64,000 nt of DNA, taken from assembly GCF_964355755.1 (NCBI RefSeq), contig NC_092672.1, positions 30,004,501 to 30,068,500 on the forward strand. The letters run 5' to 3'. This document shows positions 47,701 to 59,400 of the stretch, piece by piece (positions within the stretch are counted from its first letter, which is position 1; the number at the start of each line of letters is the position of its first letter). Below the pieces are notes generated by a model, which was given only the letters and a program-made list of their open reading frames with translations, had not been told where the DNA came from and did not search any database. The stretch is from Antedon mediterranea. Taxonomy: Eukaryota; Echinodermata; Crinoidea; Comatulida; Antedonidae. Both the position numbers and the translations under genes were made by a program.

Positions 47701-50107
47701 AATACCTAAGCTACCACCTAAACTTTTTCAGTTACATCTCTGTATTTCTAAATAATATCTCGGCATCAAATTAATATTGAATCTCTGGCAGGTTTAAGTC
47801 ATTAAATATCATTACATTTCCTATCCAAGATTTAGCAATATTACAAAGGTTGTTCTGCTTCAGTGGGCATCAGAAAGAGAATAGGTTATTAATTAGGTTA
47901 ATCAATTAAAGTAATTGAAATAATGTCGGATATTTTTAATAGTTAAGAGTTTAATACACTGAACGTATCATTTTTATCTTATCAAGAAAGGCATACCAGG
48001 CCTAGTATCTAACCATCTATACATCTACAGTAATGTGTTTATTCAAGCTGGGGGTCAAAAGTCATCCTTAGTGGATGGATACTAAATAATCATGATTCCA
48101 CTAGACTTTGGAATACAGTACCATAGAAATAAAAATATAGGCAGGTAGCTATAGTTTTTAATATAAACCTTTGAAACCCAACAAAATTTCATTTTAAAGG
48201 AATGTCCCTGACTCTATATTGCCCCCACAGGCAGATGTGAAAAGTGAAGGGTGGTGTTAAAAAGAAAGTTGACTATGGTTGCAACCTAGTCAATAGAAAG
48301 TTGACTATGGTTGCAACCATCTCCATATATCAGGACATACAATGTGATACACAACTAATACATTTAAATTAAGCACTTTATGTTTAAGCTGAAGACAATA
48401 TTCAGATTGTACTGTAGACATCATATGACTGCATCATTTCCTAAAACAGCCATACCAATCTGACCTTCAGCAATATATAATACAACAACAATTGTCTGTG
48501 GCCTTTATTTCAAAACTTTTCTATTCATTAATCAATATATCATCACAAACAACATTTAGAAACCTGACATGTGTAGCCAATAAAATAAAACCATCACGCT
48601 CGTATTATAAACTAAATTTTCTCCTTTTTTATGATGAAATTGTTTTTACGAAATATATCAAAATGGCACAGCTAAACTTGAATCAATAGAACAAAGGCAT
48701 TTTATAGCACTTATAACAATGTTTAGAAGACTGATCATTTTGTGAAGGTATTTAAAAACGATTTAATAACGTTTGTTAAAATTGCATTTTCATTGCAGAT
48801 TAATTTAAAAATAAAAACGCTATGGTAAGGAAAAACCAGTAACGAACATAATTATTGTAACTATATTTGCACCAATTCTCATTGTAATTCTATTTAATAT
48901 GAAATGTATAAAAAATTATGATGATGTCAACATATTTAAAAGTGTCCGTTAACTGAAAAACCGTCATACCACGATCTACAACATTTATAATTTATACTGA
49001 GATCACTTATGTATTTTAAAAATAGCAAAGGAGAGGTAAGTTAAATAACTTTTAATGTTTGTTGTCTTAATGCATTAACAAGAATATGTAGTTAAATACC
49101 ATAGGCCTAAACTGAAACTGAAACTAAATGACCTCTTGAGTGTGGAACACAAACAATGGTGTAGTGGCCATTACTGCCCTAATTACGTTAGATACTGTAT
49201 ATAGTATTTCACTATTAAATCATGGTTTGGTAGGCTCTTCATTTTATTTGTATCGCAGATCTGTGCATTGGCCGGGTACAAGAACAAAATTCTAGTTTTA
49301 GAAGGGTTGCTTGTTTAAGTTGTTGTCCAGAGAGTCTGGTAGTGGTAAGCCCTACACCACTTGAGGACTATAATAAATAGGTCACAAAAAGAATAGATAT
49401 TTTTTATGTTGTAATATTATTCCAGTCAGCATTTTGATATTTGATCTGTAAACTATATAGTTACAGTACTGGTATATTATATGTTTATTTTGCCAACCTT
49501 TTATATCACAACACAAAATGTAAGATATACATTAGTGAAAAGATGAAAACTGTGAAGTACACATACCAACAATTTCAAACATATTTGCAAAAAGAATAAT
49601 TGACTTGGTCTTTGATGTTCTGTCCTGCCATATCCCGAATATTGGAGCTGCAAACAGTCCAGAGAAACTGAAGGCAGACAAAACGATTCCAAGGAAATAT
49701 TGCGGAGCTCCCAGATCCTCAAGGAATAGGTTCAGTGTTGGAATGATGACCGCTGGAAACAAGAAAAAAAAAGTGAAGGAGTGATTTTTTGGGACGGTCA
49801 GCCACATGCCATGCTATAAAAGTATAAGTTTTCTCCAAAATCATTGTTTTATTTCAGGTCATAAGTAACTCTAGGGCTCAAAGATTACCCAGTTTGTACA
49901 AACCAAGAACACATATGCCTGGCTAGGGCTAGGCCTAGAGCTAAGCCTACACAACACTGTATGTAATCCCACCCACACACAACCGGACCAAAGTCACTCC
50001 CTAGCCTAGGCCTAGTACCTACCGTATTCAATACCACCAAATAAACAAAACAACCAAGTAGCTACAGTTGTCAGTTTCTTTTGTGTATCCAACTCAAAGC
50101 TCAACAT
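41738..50107 (-). CDS. MFSD8/CLN7-like major facilitator transporter, tandem copy 3 (586 aa)
   Basis: Exons in transcript order: 50107-50023, 49752-49567, 46642-46580, 45872-45673, 45215-44675, 44452-44379, 43719-43636, 43397-43265, 42898-42776, 42542-42412, 41878-41738. Phases match copies 1 and 2, and the total is 1761 nt. The N terminus is MLSFELDTQKKLTTVATWL. Conserved segments include GIWQDRTSKTK, FLLAGRLLAGVGGGV and GFGQGIRRAVGN. Exon 5 is 541 nt instead of about 410. Its extra ~43 residues contain AKRRRLVVSP and a serine-rich stretch, so the cytoplasmic loop between TM6 and TM7 is longer. The tail keeps EDEETRPLL. Intron sequence shows little resemblance to copies 1 and 2, so this is the older paralogue. 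Intron 2 (2.9 kb) holds MITEs. Confidence 0.86.
44230..44365. mobile_element. MITE family A, copy 4, beside a splice donor
   Basis: AAGCTTTGTCTACACTATCAAAC ... TTTGATAGTGTAGACAAGGCTT. It lies in intron 6 of transporter copy 3 and ends about 13 bases from the exon 6 donor at 44378. Confidence 0.75.
46744..46876. mobile_element. MITE family A, copy 5
   Basis: CTAAAGCTCTGTCTACACTATCAAAC ... TATAGTGTAGACAAAGCTTA in intron 2 of transporter copy 3. Its right end is duplicated again at about 47674-47700 as part of a larger tandem duplication. Confidence 0.7.
46848..47845. repeat. ~826-bp-period direct duplication in intron 2 of transporter copy 3
   Basis: Sequence 46848-47017 (from TCAAAGTTTTATAGTGT through CTATCCAAGATATAGCAATA) recurs at 47674-47845 with a few changes. 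The interval between contains the TTAA element. A tandem duplication with a truncated second unit explains the layout. Confidence 0.7.
47022..47651. mobile_element. Non-autonomous DNA transposon with TTAA target duplication
   Basis: The left end AGCCCCATTCCCTACG and the inverse of the right end (AGACCCCTTCCCTGCA) match closely. Each is flanked by TTAA (47018-47021 and 47652-47655). TTAA duplication is typical of piggyBac- and Kolobok-type elements. The 630-bp interior contains CGATCGTGAAGCC and CTAGGCTAGGCC words and no transposase. Confidence 0.7.
47846..49566. other. Intron 2 of transporter copy 3, remainder
   Basis: AT-rich intron sequence with a short local duplication of GTTGACTATGGTTGCAACC (48264-48320). 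No gene or RNA was recognised. Confidence 0.4.
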
Positions 50108-51480
50108 TTTAATATATGTGCTATTTTAAATCTTGCAACAGAATAAAATAATGAAAATACAATTTATAAACCATTATTTTTGCCAGCAAAAATCCATGGA
50201 AAATCGATCCATGTGTCAGCTCGGTTTGTTTTGATGGAGGTACATAAAATATACCAAATTGGTAGGTAGGGCAAGATTGTTTTTCACCATATAACGTCTG
50301 TAAAAGAAGAAAATTCGTATGTTTATCGTTAACTTAGGGGGCTCATATCATTATGGAATCCTGATTGGACGGTAGAGTTTTTAATTGATGAATAAATTAC
50401 AATAAAATATGGAGTTTTCACTATTCAGTCTGCTAAAATATAAGTCGGCAAGTTCTGACTGTGAACTGATATTTTAATTTAGGACCTAGATTTTCATTAA
50501 GACCAGCTGCTTCTAGTCCGGGTCATAACAATGAACGGTATTATATACATCACGTAAGGAAAAAATGTAGTAAAATCTGGAGACGTAAAACTTCTAGAAT
50601 CTTTAGTGACTAGTATAGAAAGAATTGGCACAATCAAATATATTTCAGTAATTTTAAATTCATACAAAATACAAAATAACCAAAAAATAAGCGTATATAA
50701 TTATGTTTATTCAAATTATAAGCAACCATTACTGGATGGTCAGTACGTCATCTTTTCAGTATTGTACTATACATATAATAAAGAACAATTACATTGAATT
50801 ATTGAAGAGACATTTTTTTTCGATCCAACAAATGTCAGAAATAGGCCTATGTGTGTAAAATCATCAAAATGAATGTTATTTTATAAAAATTTAAGTAATA
50901 TTGTGTACACAATGTTTTGTCCTCTTCATCAATTCAATTATACAAACAATAGAAACCGTTAAATTGAATTCACTTTTATTTATTTTAAATCAAATCATGA
51001 AATTCAAATATTTATTATAAAAATGCATTCTTTAAATTTCAAATCCATAAATCCGGTTTCCCTGTCGACGTTATTCGACGCCATCGTTAACAATAATCGG
51101 CAATCTTCTACGTACACATTGAAATTAACGATTTACAGGAAAAGGTACTCGCTGTCGTTATTATTAACTTGATCATTTCCAAACAATCGTCGTTGAACAA
51201 CGCCGATAGCGTCGACAGGAAAACAGGCTTAAGAAGTAACCATTTAAAATATAGACGGCAGGTAAATGTGTTTCGCCCTCTTTTCAGTAATGCAATTATG
51301 ACCAAATAAAGAACAATACATGCAGTAGTAATATTTAAAGTAAATGGAATAATATTTTGTATCGAGATATGAAACTTATATGAAATGAAACGAAGTGCAC
51401 AGTAAAATATTAGTTAGAAGCAAAAAGTACAATGCAGTTATACATTAAGAATAAACAGGCATGCAATGGCAGCGTGGTCT
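50108..51480. other. 5' flank of transporter copy 3, no further gene seen
   Basis: This is the upstream side of the copy 3 ATG. It does not obviously match the region conserved upstream of copies 1 and 2. The remainder is AT-rich and stop-dense. Confidence 0.4.
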
Positions 51481-51489
51481 CTCACCTTC

Positions 51490-51840
51490 TAACCTATTAC
51501 CCACCCACCCGACTTACACCAAACTTATATACCTGGCCTACTTACATACCACCTTACACCAAACTTTGGGATACTTATATACCTTACACCAAACTTATAT
51601 ACACCTGGCCTACTTACATACCTTACACCACCAAACTTTGGGATACTTATATACCTGGCCTACTTACATACCTTACACCATCAAACTTTGGGATACTTAT
51701 ATACCTTACACCAAACTTATATACACCTGGCCTACTTACATACCTTACACCACCAAACTTTGGGATACTTATATACCTTACACCAAACTATAAGTGGGTA
51801 CTTATTTATCTTACACCAAACTTACATACCACTACGTACT
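51490..51840. repeat. Minisatellite, TTACACCAAACTTATATAC units
   Basis: Units of TACCTTACACCAAACTTATATA, CCTGGCCTACTTACATACC and CACCAAACTTTGGGATACTT alternate in higher-order blocks of about 60 and 120 bp. The array has few stops in two + frames, giving repetitive WDTYIPYTKL-type peptides that are best read as repeat artefacts. Confidence 0.85.
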
Positions 51841-52124
51841 AAGGGATGACCTAGTTAAGAGGGGATGCGAGGAATAGGGAAAGGTACATAGTTGCCATCA
51901 CATGCCAGTCGACACAAATATAGAAGTAGAATAGATTGAAATGATGTTTTTAGATTAGTTATAATTTATTATTACAGGTAGTTAGTATTATATAAACGAA
52001 TAATAATGGTAACTTTATTTATTTTAAATTGAAATCAGATAATTAGTATTGTCAATATTTTATCATAGTTGCATAACTGAATTTAATTCGTCCAGTCCTT
52101 TCGTCGTCGTAATCGTCTTGCTCG

Positions 52125-52280
52125 TAGTTCCCACTTGGACACAATACAATGACGTAAGCCCACCGGAAGCAATTTGACCAATCATGACGCAATGGATTAT
52201 TCGAACTGTTGCTTGTGATTGGTGAACTCACTTGCGTAACACCTATGTCGTTGCGTTGCGTCCGATTGGGAACCAAGTTT
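52125..52280. mobile_element. MITE family B, copy 2
   Basis: GTTCCCACTTGGACACAATACAATGACGTAAG on the left and its inverse TTGCGTTGCGTCCGATTGGGAACCAAG on the right, with the internal GACCAATCATGACGC / TTGTGATTGGTGAA pair. Confidence 0.7.
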
Positions 52281-52289
52281 TAGAGTCCC

Positions 52290-52700
52290 TTCCTTCTACT
52301 GGAATACTGGTAGCAGCTGGTGAGATGTTCCGTAACTCTTGCATGATGGTAGCAGCTGCCTAGTTCCACGTCGTCTGGTCCTGGTGGTTGTCTGGTTCCT
52401 GAACACTGCCGTAGTAGTAACCATACACACTCCTGCATGTCCTGGTGGCTGTCTGGTCCTGGTGGCTGTCTGATTCCTGTCCGCCGCGCGCCGTAGTTGT
52501 AGCCATACACTCCTGCATGTTGTCTGGTCCTGCTGGCTGTCGGATTCCTGACCACCGCCGTAGTAGTAGCCATACACTCCTGCATGTTGTCTGGTCCTGC
52601 TGGCTGTCTGATTCCTGGCCACCGCCGAAGTAGTAGCCATACACGCACATGTTGTCTGGTCCTGGTGGCGGTCTGATTCCACGTCGTTATAGTGATAGCC
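52290..52700. repeat. ~63-66-bp minisatellite, CTGGTCCTGCTGGCTGTCTGATTCC units
   Basis: About six units of TGCATGTTGTCTGGTCCTGCTGGCTGTC..ATTCCTG.CC.CCGCCGTAGTAGTAGCCATACACTCC. The unit length near a multiple of three keeps several frames open on both strands, producing long repetitive translations that lack codon constraint. Confidence 0.85.
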
Positions 52701-52710
52701 ATCAATCTAT

Positions 52711-53307
52711 ATGTTGTCTTGTAGAGTGTCCGGTGACATCTTTGCTGTTTTCTCTTGTGTTCTAGATATCTGCTCGAACGTACGTACTTGTTTTGTTGTC
52801 TGGTTCGGACGTTATAGGTTCGGACGTTATAGGTTGGTGCCAGGTGGTGCACTTTGTGTTACTGGTGTACGTCCACAAACTTATGGAATTGATGGTATTG
52901 AACCTGAAACAAAATTTGATTACAATAAAAATGATATTTTATTGGATGGACTAGTAATCTTTTTTTTTTTGTTGCTTTGGACTATTGGAATGAGTGAGGG
53001 GAGGATTATAAAAGCAACATACGACCTCCTAGATATCCCGCTTCAAGACGCAACATTAGAGCCTAAAATATCAAGTCCTCATTGCGAATTATACTCTATA
53101 ATTCACCTACTTAATTTGATTGGATTTATTTGTGTTGTCATTGGGGGCAGTATCCGTTTGTCTTCTCTCTCTGTACCATTTCGTTATCTACCGCAACGTT
53201 TAGCAAAGTTTCGCAAATTTCAATCTGGAAAAATAAAATTCAATAAAATGTTTGGTGTTGGTCCTACCATAACGAATGTAATAAAATGCATAATAGGGAT
53301 GAGATAG
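52711..53307 (+). CDS. Uncharacterised two-TM ORF (up to 198 aa)
   Basis: I do not recognise this protein. The first ~45 residues arise from the edge of the adjacent minisatellite and a GTTCGGACGTTATAG duplication, so the first ATG is doubtful. The more gene-like part begins near VTGVRPQTYG (about 52855). It then shows an acidic stretch, a hydrophobic segment LLDGLVIFFFLLLWTIGM, a ~45-residue polar loop, a second hydrophobic segment IIHLLNLIGFICVVIGGSI and a basic tail (RYLPQRLAKFRKFQSGK) ending IIGMR. An AG-type acceptor before the conserved-looking part would make it an exon of a spliced gene. No neighbouring coding exon was found, and it could be a fossil. Confidence 0.35.
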   Translation: MLSCRVSGDIFAVFSCVLDICSNVRTCFVVWFGRYRFGRYRLVPGGALCVTGVRPQTYGIDGIEPETKFDYNKNDILLDGLVIFFFLLLWTIGMSEGRIIKATYDLLDIPLQDATLEPKISSPHCELYSIIHLLNLIGFICVVIGGSIRLSSLSVPFRYLPQRLAKFRKFQSGKIKFNKMFGVGPTITNVIKCIIGMR

Positions 53308-53309
53308 AT

Positions 53310-54715
53310 TGCTCTATACAGACATTTATCTGGTAACAAAATTTAACAAATATTGCTTTTTTCCCTGTAAAGGTTCGCTGTTGTCTACCAATGACCGGTC
53401 TAAATTATAAAGTCCCGCAATACGAAACCTGAACTATAAGCTAGGCTATATCACCTAGTTAGTTTATCCAAGGCAATCTAATAGAAATTCTGAGCTCCGG
53501 AGATCAAATGGTTTATGACCAGTTCCCTCAACATAATGTGTAGTACAGTTCTGTTGGTATTTGTCACAGTCAGACAGATCAAAGGACTGTTACTAGTTCC
53601 TGTGTTGGTAAGGCAAACTCAGTGTCCTGTTGCTAGACTGCCTTGGTTCATCATGGTTCGTAATTGGAGGCATTATCATGTCCTCTATGCAGTCAACACG
53701 GAGCAACATTGAACAAAATCGGCAGCACAAATTTGAATCTGTAAAATAAAATTTTTTTTTTTTTCATAATGCAACAAACATTTTATTCGGTAACAATGTA
53801 TTTGAGTTAGTGTATCTAATTGTCGTTTTTACCTATATACAGAAAGCCGGTGTCCTCTTATAATTTACAAATGGTAATTCCGCAGGAATGATGCTATCAG
53901 GTAGTGATGTCGATGTGATGATGTTCAAGAGTTTGCAGATACGGTAGATCTTGATCTCGGAGAAGATACAAATAAAAAATGGTTACCAGTATGACAACAA
54001 ATGATTTAAGGGCAGATATGGAATTTCGTACGATTTACTGGATATGGGATATAAGAGGGTGGTTGCAATCCAGTCGAGTGACAGGTGGGGAAACGCCAAA
54101 GCTCTTCTCGACCATATGTCTGGCTGCGCTCGTGTACACTTTAAATAACGCTGCATTAAGAGTATAGATGGTGTACTGGGCCATCTAAGCTCTCGCTGTG
54201 GAAAGAGAAAATCTTGAAGATCATTAGGGCAGATGAAACTAGTAGCACGTGACGTTCACACTTTGCCCAATCAGCACATGTTATTCATCTAACTTTACAT
54301 TTACATCCGTGGTATCATAATTGTAATAGAGGCATACTTACCTTGTATGTGATGTTACATCGGTATCTCACCGTGTGCCTTACAATCTAAATTTGCTTTG
54401 CTAAAATCGGATCACCACTTTGTCGAAACCACATCAGGTGATCTCTCAGTACAAGAATATGGCCATACTCAATCTATGAGAAAAATAATACAATTCAATA
54501 AATGCACAAGGTTCAGTGAGGATATGATCAATATATTATACCTAAAACTAGCCAACTAACTTGTAGATAGACAATGCAAATATTGCTAGTTCTTTTAGTT
54601 CTTTAATGTGGTAGCAGCCAATTGGTACTTCACGCGGTATAGAGATTAAACTTAGATTAATACAATTATTTCTAATAATAATAATAACTATTCATTGTTA
54701 TTCTTACTTTTGTTT

Positions 54716-54773
<58 letters not shown>

Positions 54774-56040
54774 TTTTTTTATTTTATCAACGTTACTGTT
54801 CTTGGAATCAGAGCATTATTTCTTTTCTGTTATCCACCTTTTTTCATAATTTTCTAGTATTTTTTTTGTTCTATAATTCTCAACATCTAAAATTGTGAAC
54901 ACTTAACTAATAAATGTACTGTACTGTACTGCTGGTGTGAAACTTTACTAATCTATTAATATAGTTTCTGTAGGCATTTTACAGTAACCGTATCGGCGTG
55001 TATTAGACGTTCTACTTTTGTTCCTAGTTTTTTTATTTACAACATACGATACTGGTGTGAACACGTTGATACAATAGTCACAAATCTATTTAAAAATTAT
55101 TTCTAGACTTTTATGATTTAGTATTCTCTTACAGTTAGCAGTTAAATATCGCGTGCATTCGTCTGAAGACGGGCTTTCATATACAATATCGATTCGTCAT
55201 GCGCAGCTCACGAGCAAAGTTGACATGTGAACATGAATTGAAAAACAATCATATTTAATTGCCGACTTCCGTCTCCCTCCGAGTTTAATTCAATTATGCA
55301 AAATGTGAAAAAAATGAACGCGCGTTTGCTGTCTTCCGAACCTGAAAACAAAACAGAAAATTTAGTTTCTGATGAGTGTTATGGTAGGCCTACCGGTGTT
55401 TATGAAATGTTAAATTAAAATACGTTATTGGAAATAAACCTCAGAGGGTACGGAAGCCATCCAACTAAATACTACTTTCGTGTCAAAACACGCGCCGTTT
55501 TTTTGTGCGCCATATATTCACGCGGATACTTATATTTACAGTATCGTTTACTTATATTTACAGTATCATATCCGTAACACCCTAAGTACATTCTTTACCG
55601 GTATTTGTAAAATAATGATTTATCTTTGAATTAAACAAGGTACAGGGGTTTAGCCATGCATTACCACAGACATAAATTAGAACAATTTTACCGTTTGTAC
55701 GTAAGGTATGTACGTACGATTACATTGCATTTAAATTCATGTATTTGCAGTACCCTAATATTTATACTTATTATTTAAACAACAACTATGTTTTTCTAGA
55801 GAGGTGACAATCCATTTCAAAGGAACAAACACAAGATGATCTGCACAAATTAAGTGGAGTGAGGGCAACAGGTCGTGAACAAATCAAGACATTAATTGAC
55901 TGGATTTAATCCCACTGTACAAACCACCAAGCTACAAATTCACTACTCCATAAGGATAACCGGTACTGCGGAAAATAAAAACAGAAAATTTTAATTCATT
56001 ACTAAAATAAGAGCCAGAGGAGCAAGTTCATACACGGAGT
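53310..56040. other. Intergenic, no gene seen
   Basis: AT-rich sequence with a TATA microsatellite followed by a long T run (54720-54780) and a 20-bp local duplication of ACTTATATTTACAGTATC (55528-55567). Only short unrelated reading frames occur. Confidence 0.45.
54720..54781. repeat. (TA)n followed by poly-T
   Basis: About 18 TA dinucleotides run directly into 24 T residues. Simple sequence, likely the tail of an old insertion or slippage product. Confidence 0.9.
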
Positions 56041-56048
56041 TTTCAGTT

Positions 56049-56157
56049 AGGCTCTGTCTACACTATTTATGTGACAAAAGTTGTGATTTGCCCACATGGA
56101 CACAATGACATCACTACCATATTTGTACATCACACTGAAATTGTAGACAGAGCTTTA
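56049..56157. mobile_element. MITE family A, copy 6
   Basis: GGCTCTGTCTACACTAT ... ATTGTAGACAGAGCTTTA with the inner ACAATGACATCACTACCATATTTG. It is shorter than the other copies because of internal deletion. Confidence 0.7.
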
Positions 56158-56999
56158 GGACCTACTCTAAAATCGTACTGCACAGTTCGTATTCATTGCG
56201 AGTAGGCATACAATTAAACATGCGTTAAAACTGGAGACAATTATATAATAATCCTATTAGGCCTAATAATTAATAAAAAGAGGAGAGACAACTGTATTTT
56301 AGTATAATAGATAGGACTAACGTTAGAATACAATTACCAGTACCGTACCGTAATACTGTACTGCAAAGAACATATGTTTTATAAATTATTACCCCCTCCC
56401 TTCGCATATGGAAGGTTATATTTTTGTTTAAGATATCTGTGCGTGTGCTAAAAGATGGATTTTTACCAAATTTAAACCACATAGATGTGTTGACGGACGA
56501 CTCCATTAAATATGGAAGCAATCCGGACTAGGATCCCAATTCTGGACCACTCTTATTATTTACTAGCTTTAGGCCATACGTCAAAACTACAAGACGGATA
56601 GTTTTAGATTCTTAGTATTTGCCACCTTATGAAGTATTTTCCAATGATATTAATTTTGTATGTATTTTATAAATTCAAAAGCAAATCACTGGAAAAATAA
56701 CAATACTATGGTATCAATGTCTGGATCTAAATAATATAGAAATACAAATAAAATATGCGAAAAGCTAAATGAAAATGTTAAAAAAATAAATTGCAGAGTA
56801 GAGAATTCCTTGGTGCAGAGAGTGTAAAAGTTATTTAGAATATAAGCAGCCTGAGAATAAATTGGAATAAAACATAGTATAATAGAGGATGCACAGGCTT
56901 GGTGGAGAGTTTTTGATAGAAAACCAAAAACAGTTGGCATAGGCCTAGAGACGATCAATTTTGGGGTCAAATTTAGAAGAATATCAAACATGGAATAAA

Positions 57000-58200
57000 T
57001 TTACCGATTTGGAAGTATGTTTCTAATGTTAAAAGGAACGAGTTCTCCATCAACATAAGGACATTGTTCATCAGTAAGTCTAAAATGTTTTAGGATTTCT
57101 TACACAAAAAAGTAATTTCTATTGGTTTTCTTTGTCTTTGCAAATTTTGTCGCTCCATTCGACATCTATTAAAACTATGAAATTTGCATCAAAGTGACTA
57201 GCTGAGTTAGCATTTTGGGCAGCAGGTTGATCAAGCATCAATTATTTAATTGCTGATTGTTATGTTTCCAATCATTCTAATAGGGAGTGTTTTTTTGGTT
57301 TCTCCGATGTACTGTTTACCATAAATATTACTGTATACGAGATAAACAACTTTAACTATAAACATGTGGCCAATTTGTTAACTTTTTTTTTTTAGTAGAG
57401 TCGACTAATGAACACGTTTTGCAAGATTTACCAAACGAGTTACAGGCCAAATGAATGTTGGATGTCATTAAAGTCAGTAAATCTAGGAAGTTCAACAATG
57501 GGTAGTCCTTGAGATGTCCAGTGGATGGTAGAATGGGCATGTGTTTTTCTGTTATAGCATCTAATGGAGCCAACCTAAAGTGATATATTGTGACCAATGG
57601 CAATCAATTTGGCTGACGTGGTTTGTCAGAACAAGAAGATTTTATAAAACCTTCTTTGAGTTTAAAAGCGATGAATAATATATGCTTTCTTTTTATCAGT
57701 TTGGATGTATTCTCGCCCGTAATTTTCTTAGAGTTGTCCGGTTAGTTCTTCTGTGCGACTCTAAAAATCTAAATTTGAAGAACAACGTCTGATACTAAAT
57801 GTGGGGATGGCAGTTATGTTTATCCGTGGGTTTACGGAATATGTCAGTTTCAAGTATACCATTTTCCATGATCACTTTAATGTACAAATTTAAAATATGA
57901 TTTAGTCAGAACTGTGTTATGTAAATTTTAAATTTAGTTAATTTTGCGGATAAAGTCCGTATAGTCCTGAATATATGAGAGGAGATCACATATGGTTTAA
58001 GTAATAATCCAAATTATTAGGTTTTGTAGCAGTGCCGATGCCCGAAATTGATGGGTCAACCAGAATTGCCTGCTTTGTGGATTTACATATAATAATCTAT
58101 GAACATTAAAACCTGCCTAGAACTGGATCACCGGTGACTGGATTGTGTCAAATGAGGTCAAATCTTTAGATCGATATTGTTTTTCACCATTTTTATTCGC
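57000..58200 (-). pseudogene. Degenerate Penelope-like retroelement (RT plus GIY-YIG)
   Basis: Minus-strand fragments lie in the right order across several frames. They are SISGIGTATKPNNLDYYLNH (about 58055-57995), then LYIKVIMENGILETDIFRKPTDKH (about 57895-57820), then CNSFGKSCKTCSLVD (about 57445-57400), then KVVYLVYSNIYGKQYIGET (about 57355-57300), and lastly HFDANFIVLIDVEWSDKICK (about 57190-57130). The lYRKPTD motif, the cysteine-rich linker and the YIGET of GIY-YIG are diagnostic of Penelope-like elements. Stops and frameshifts interrupt every segment, so it is inactive. Confidence 0.7.
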
Positions 58201-58759
58201 AATTTCCGGAGTCGGATCGGTTTACGATAAGGAAAACGTTTAGTTGTCTTAGGGACTCCTCTTCATAAAATTTGATGTCCATGGCGGCAACAGCAGAACC
58301 CTTATTTAGCTCTATTTTTAGAGATTGTCGCATTGATCTGGACAAGGAACGAATTGTACGTTCTCAATAGCCTGAATTATGTTTTTGTGCATCTATAATA
58401 GCCTGAATAAATGCATTTAAATATTATTTGTTTGCACGATAACGTTTACAATTTTCAAGTTATCGGAGGAAAAAAAATGTTGGTGACCCGAGTTATCTGT
58501 CTTTAATATGGGCGAAAATATAAAATAGGAGGCCCCTCTACAAGTCTCTTGGTAACATTTGGTAAGAGAGATCCAGTTCTGCAAAAAAACAAGATGTGAT
58601 TATAAAGGAAAAGGGTTGTTTCATTACTCTAAAACCAGACGGTCGTCAATTTTAGTAGACGTAATAATGAAGAATGCCAAGTTTCCAAAATGGTACGTTT
58701 ACAGAAATGCACAGTTCAATTCTGAAAAAAATAAAAAATAAAATAATGTTTTCAACAAA

Positions 58760-59040
58760 GTCAATAGTTTTATTTTATTTTTTTAATTTATTATTTTCTA
58801 TTTCTATACGGCCGAATTGGGAAGACTTATCTTAATATGGAAAATATTTTGCCATTTTACGCGCATAATTACAATAACACTTTTTTTACATAAAAGCAAA
58901 TGATAAATAAATATCTGAAAGACAAAAAAGAAAGGGTTAATCTTCTAACTCTGAAAAGATAAAAATACATTCATTACCCTGAAAAAGAAAGTATTTTGTT
59001 AGAGCATATAATTATTTTTGGGTGGAGTTCATTTTTCGGG
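58760..59040. other. Intergenic, nothing recognised
   Basis: AT-rich sequence without repeats or coding segments that I can support. Confidence 0.4.
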
Positions 59041-59054
59041 TGGTTATTGATGAA

Positions 59055-59400
59055 ACTGCACAAATGTCTCCGAATAGACGATGTCTCTTTCGAGACAACG
59101 TCTCTTCAGAGACATACTGACCACTACATCCTATCAGAATGAGAAGATCTAGATACTAGAAGGAAAACGACAACAAAACTGCCCACATACAAATGTCTCC
59201 GAAGAGACGATGTCTCTTTGAAATATCATCTCTTCAGAGCCATTATAATGATCACGAAATCTAATCAGAATTGATTATAATATGAGACAAACAGCAACAA
59301 CTTCACACATACAATCTGTTTCCAAAGAGACGATGTCTCTTCCGAGACATTGTCTCTTCAGAACATAGTATCAACGAACTGTTCTCGGTCTCTTTGAAAC
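59055..59400. repeat. ~120-bp tandem repeat with nested GTCTCT/AGAGAC palindromes
   Basis: Three units begin near 59061, 59181 and 59310 with ACA(A/C)..TCTCCGAAGAGACGATGTCTCT. Each contains GTCTCTTTCGAGAC-like palindromes and a downstream GTCTCTTCAGAGAC. Confidence 0.75.

Noticed and set aside
51432-51842. 136-codon and 110-codon plus-strand frames
   Set aside because: They are translations of a TTACACCAAACTTATATAC-type minisatellite in two frames at once, not a conserved protein.
52280-52852. 190-codon minus-strand frame
   Set aside because: It runs through the 63-66-bp minisatellite and alternative frames on both strands are equally open. Its translation is repetitive with no recognisable domain.
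58559-58741. 60-codon plus-strand frame
   Set aside because: No domain, no neighbouring exon, and lysine-rich content as expected by chance in AT-rich DNA.
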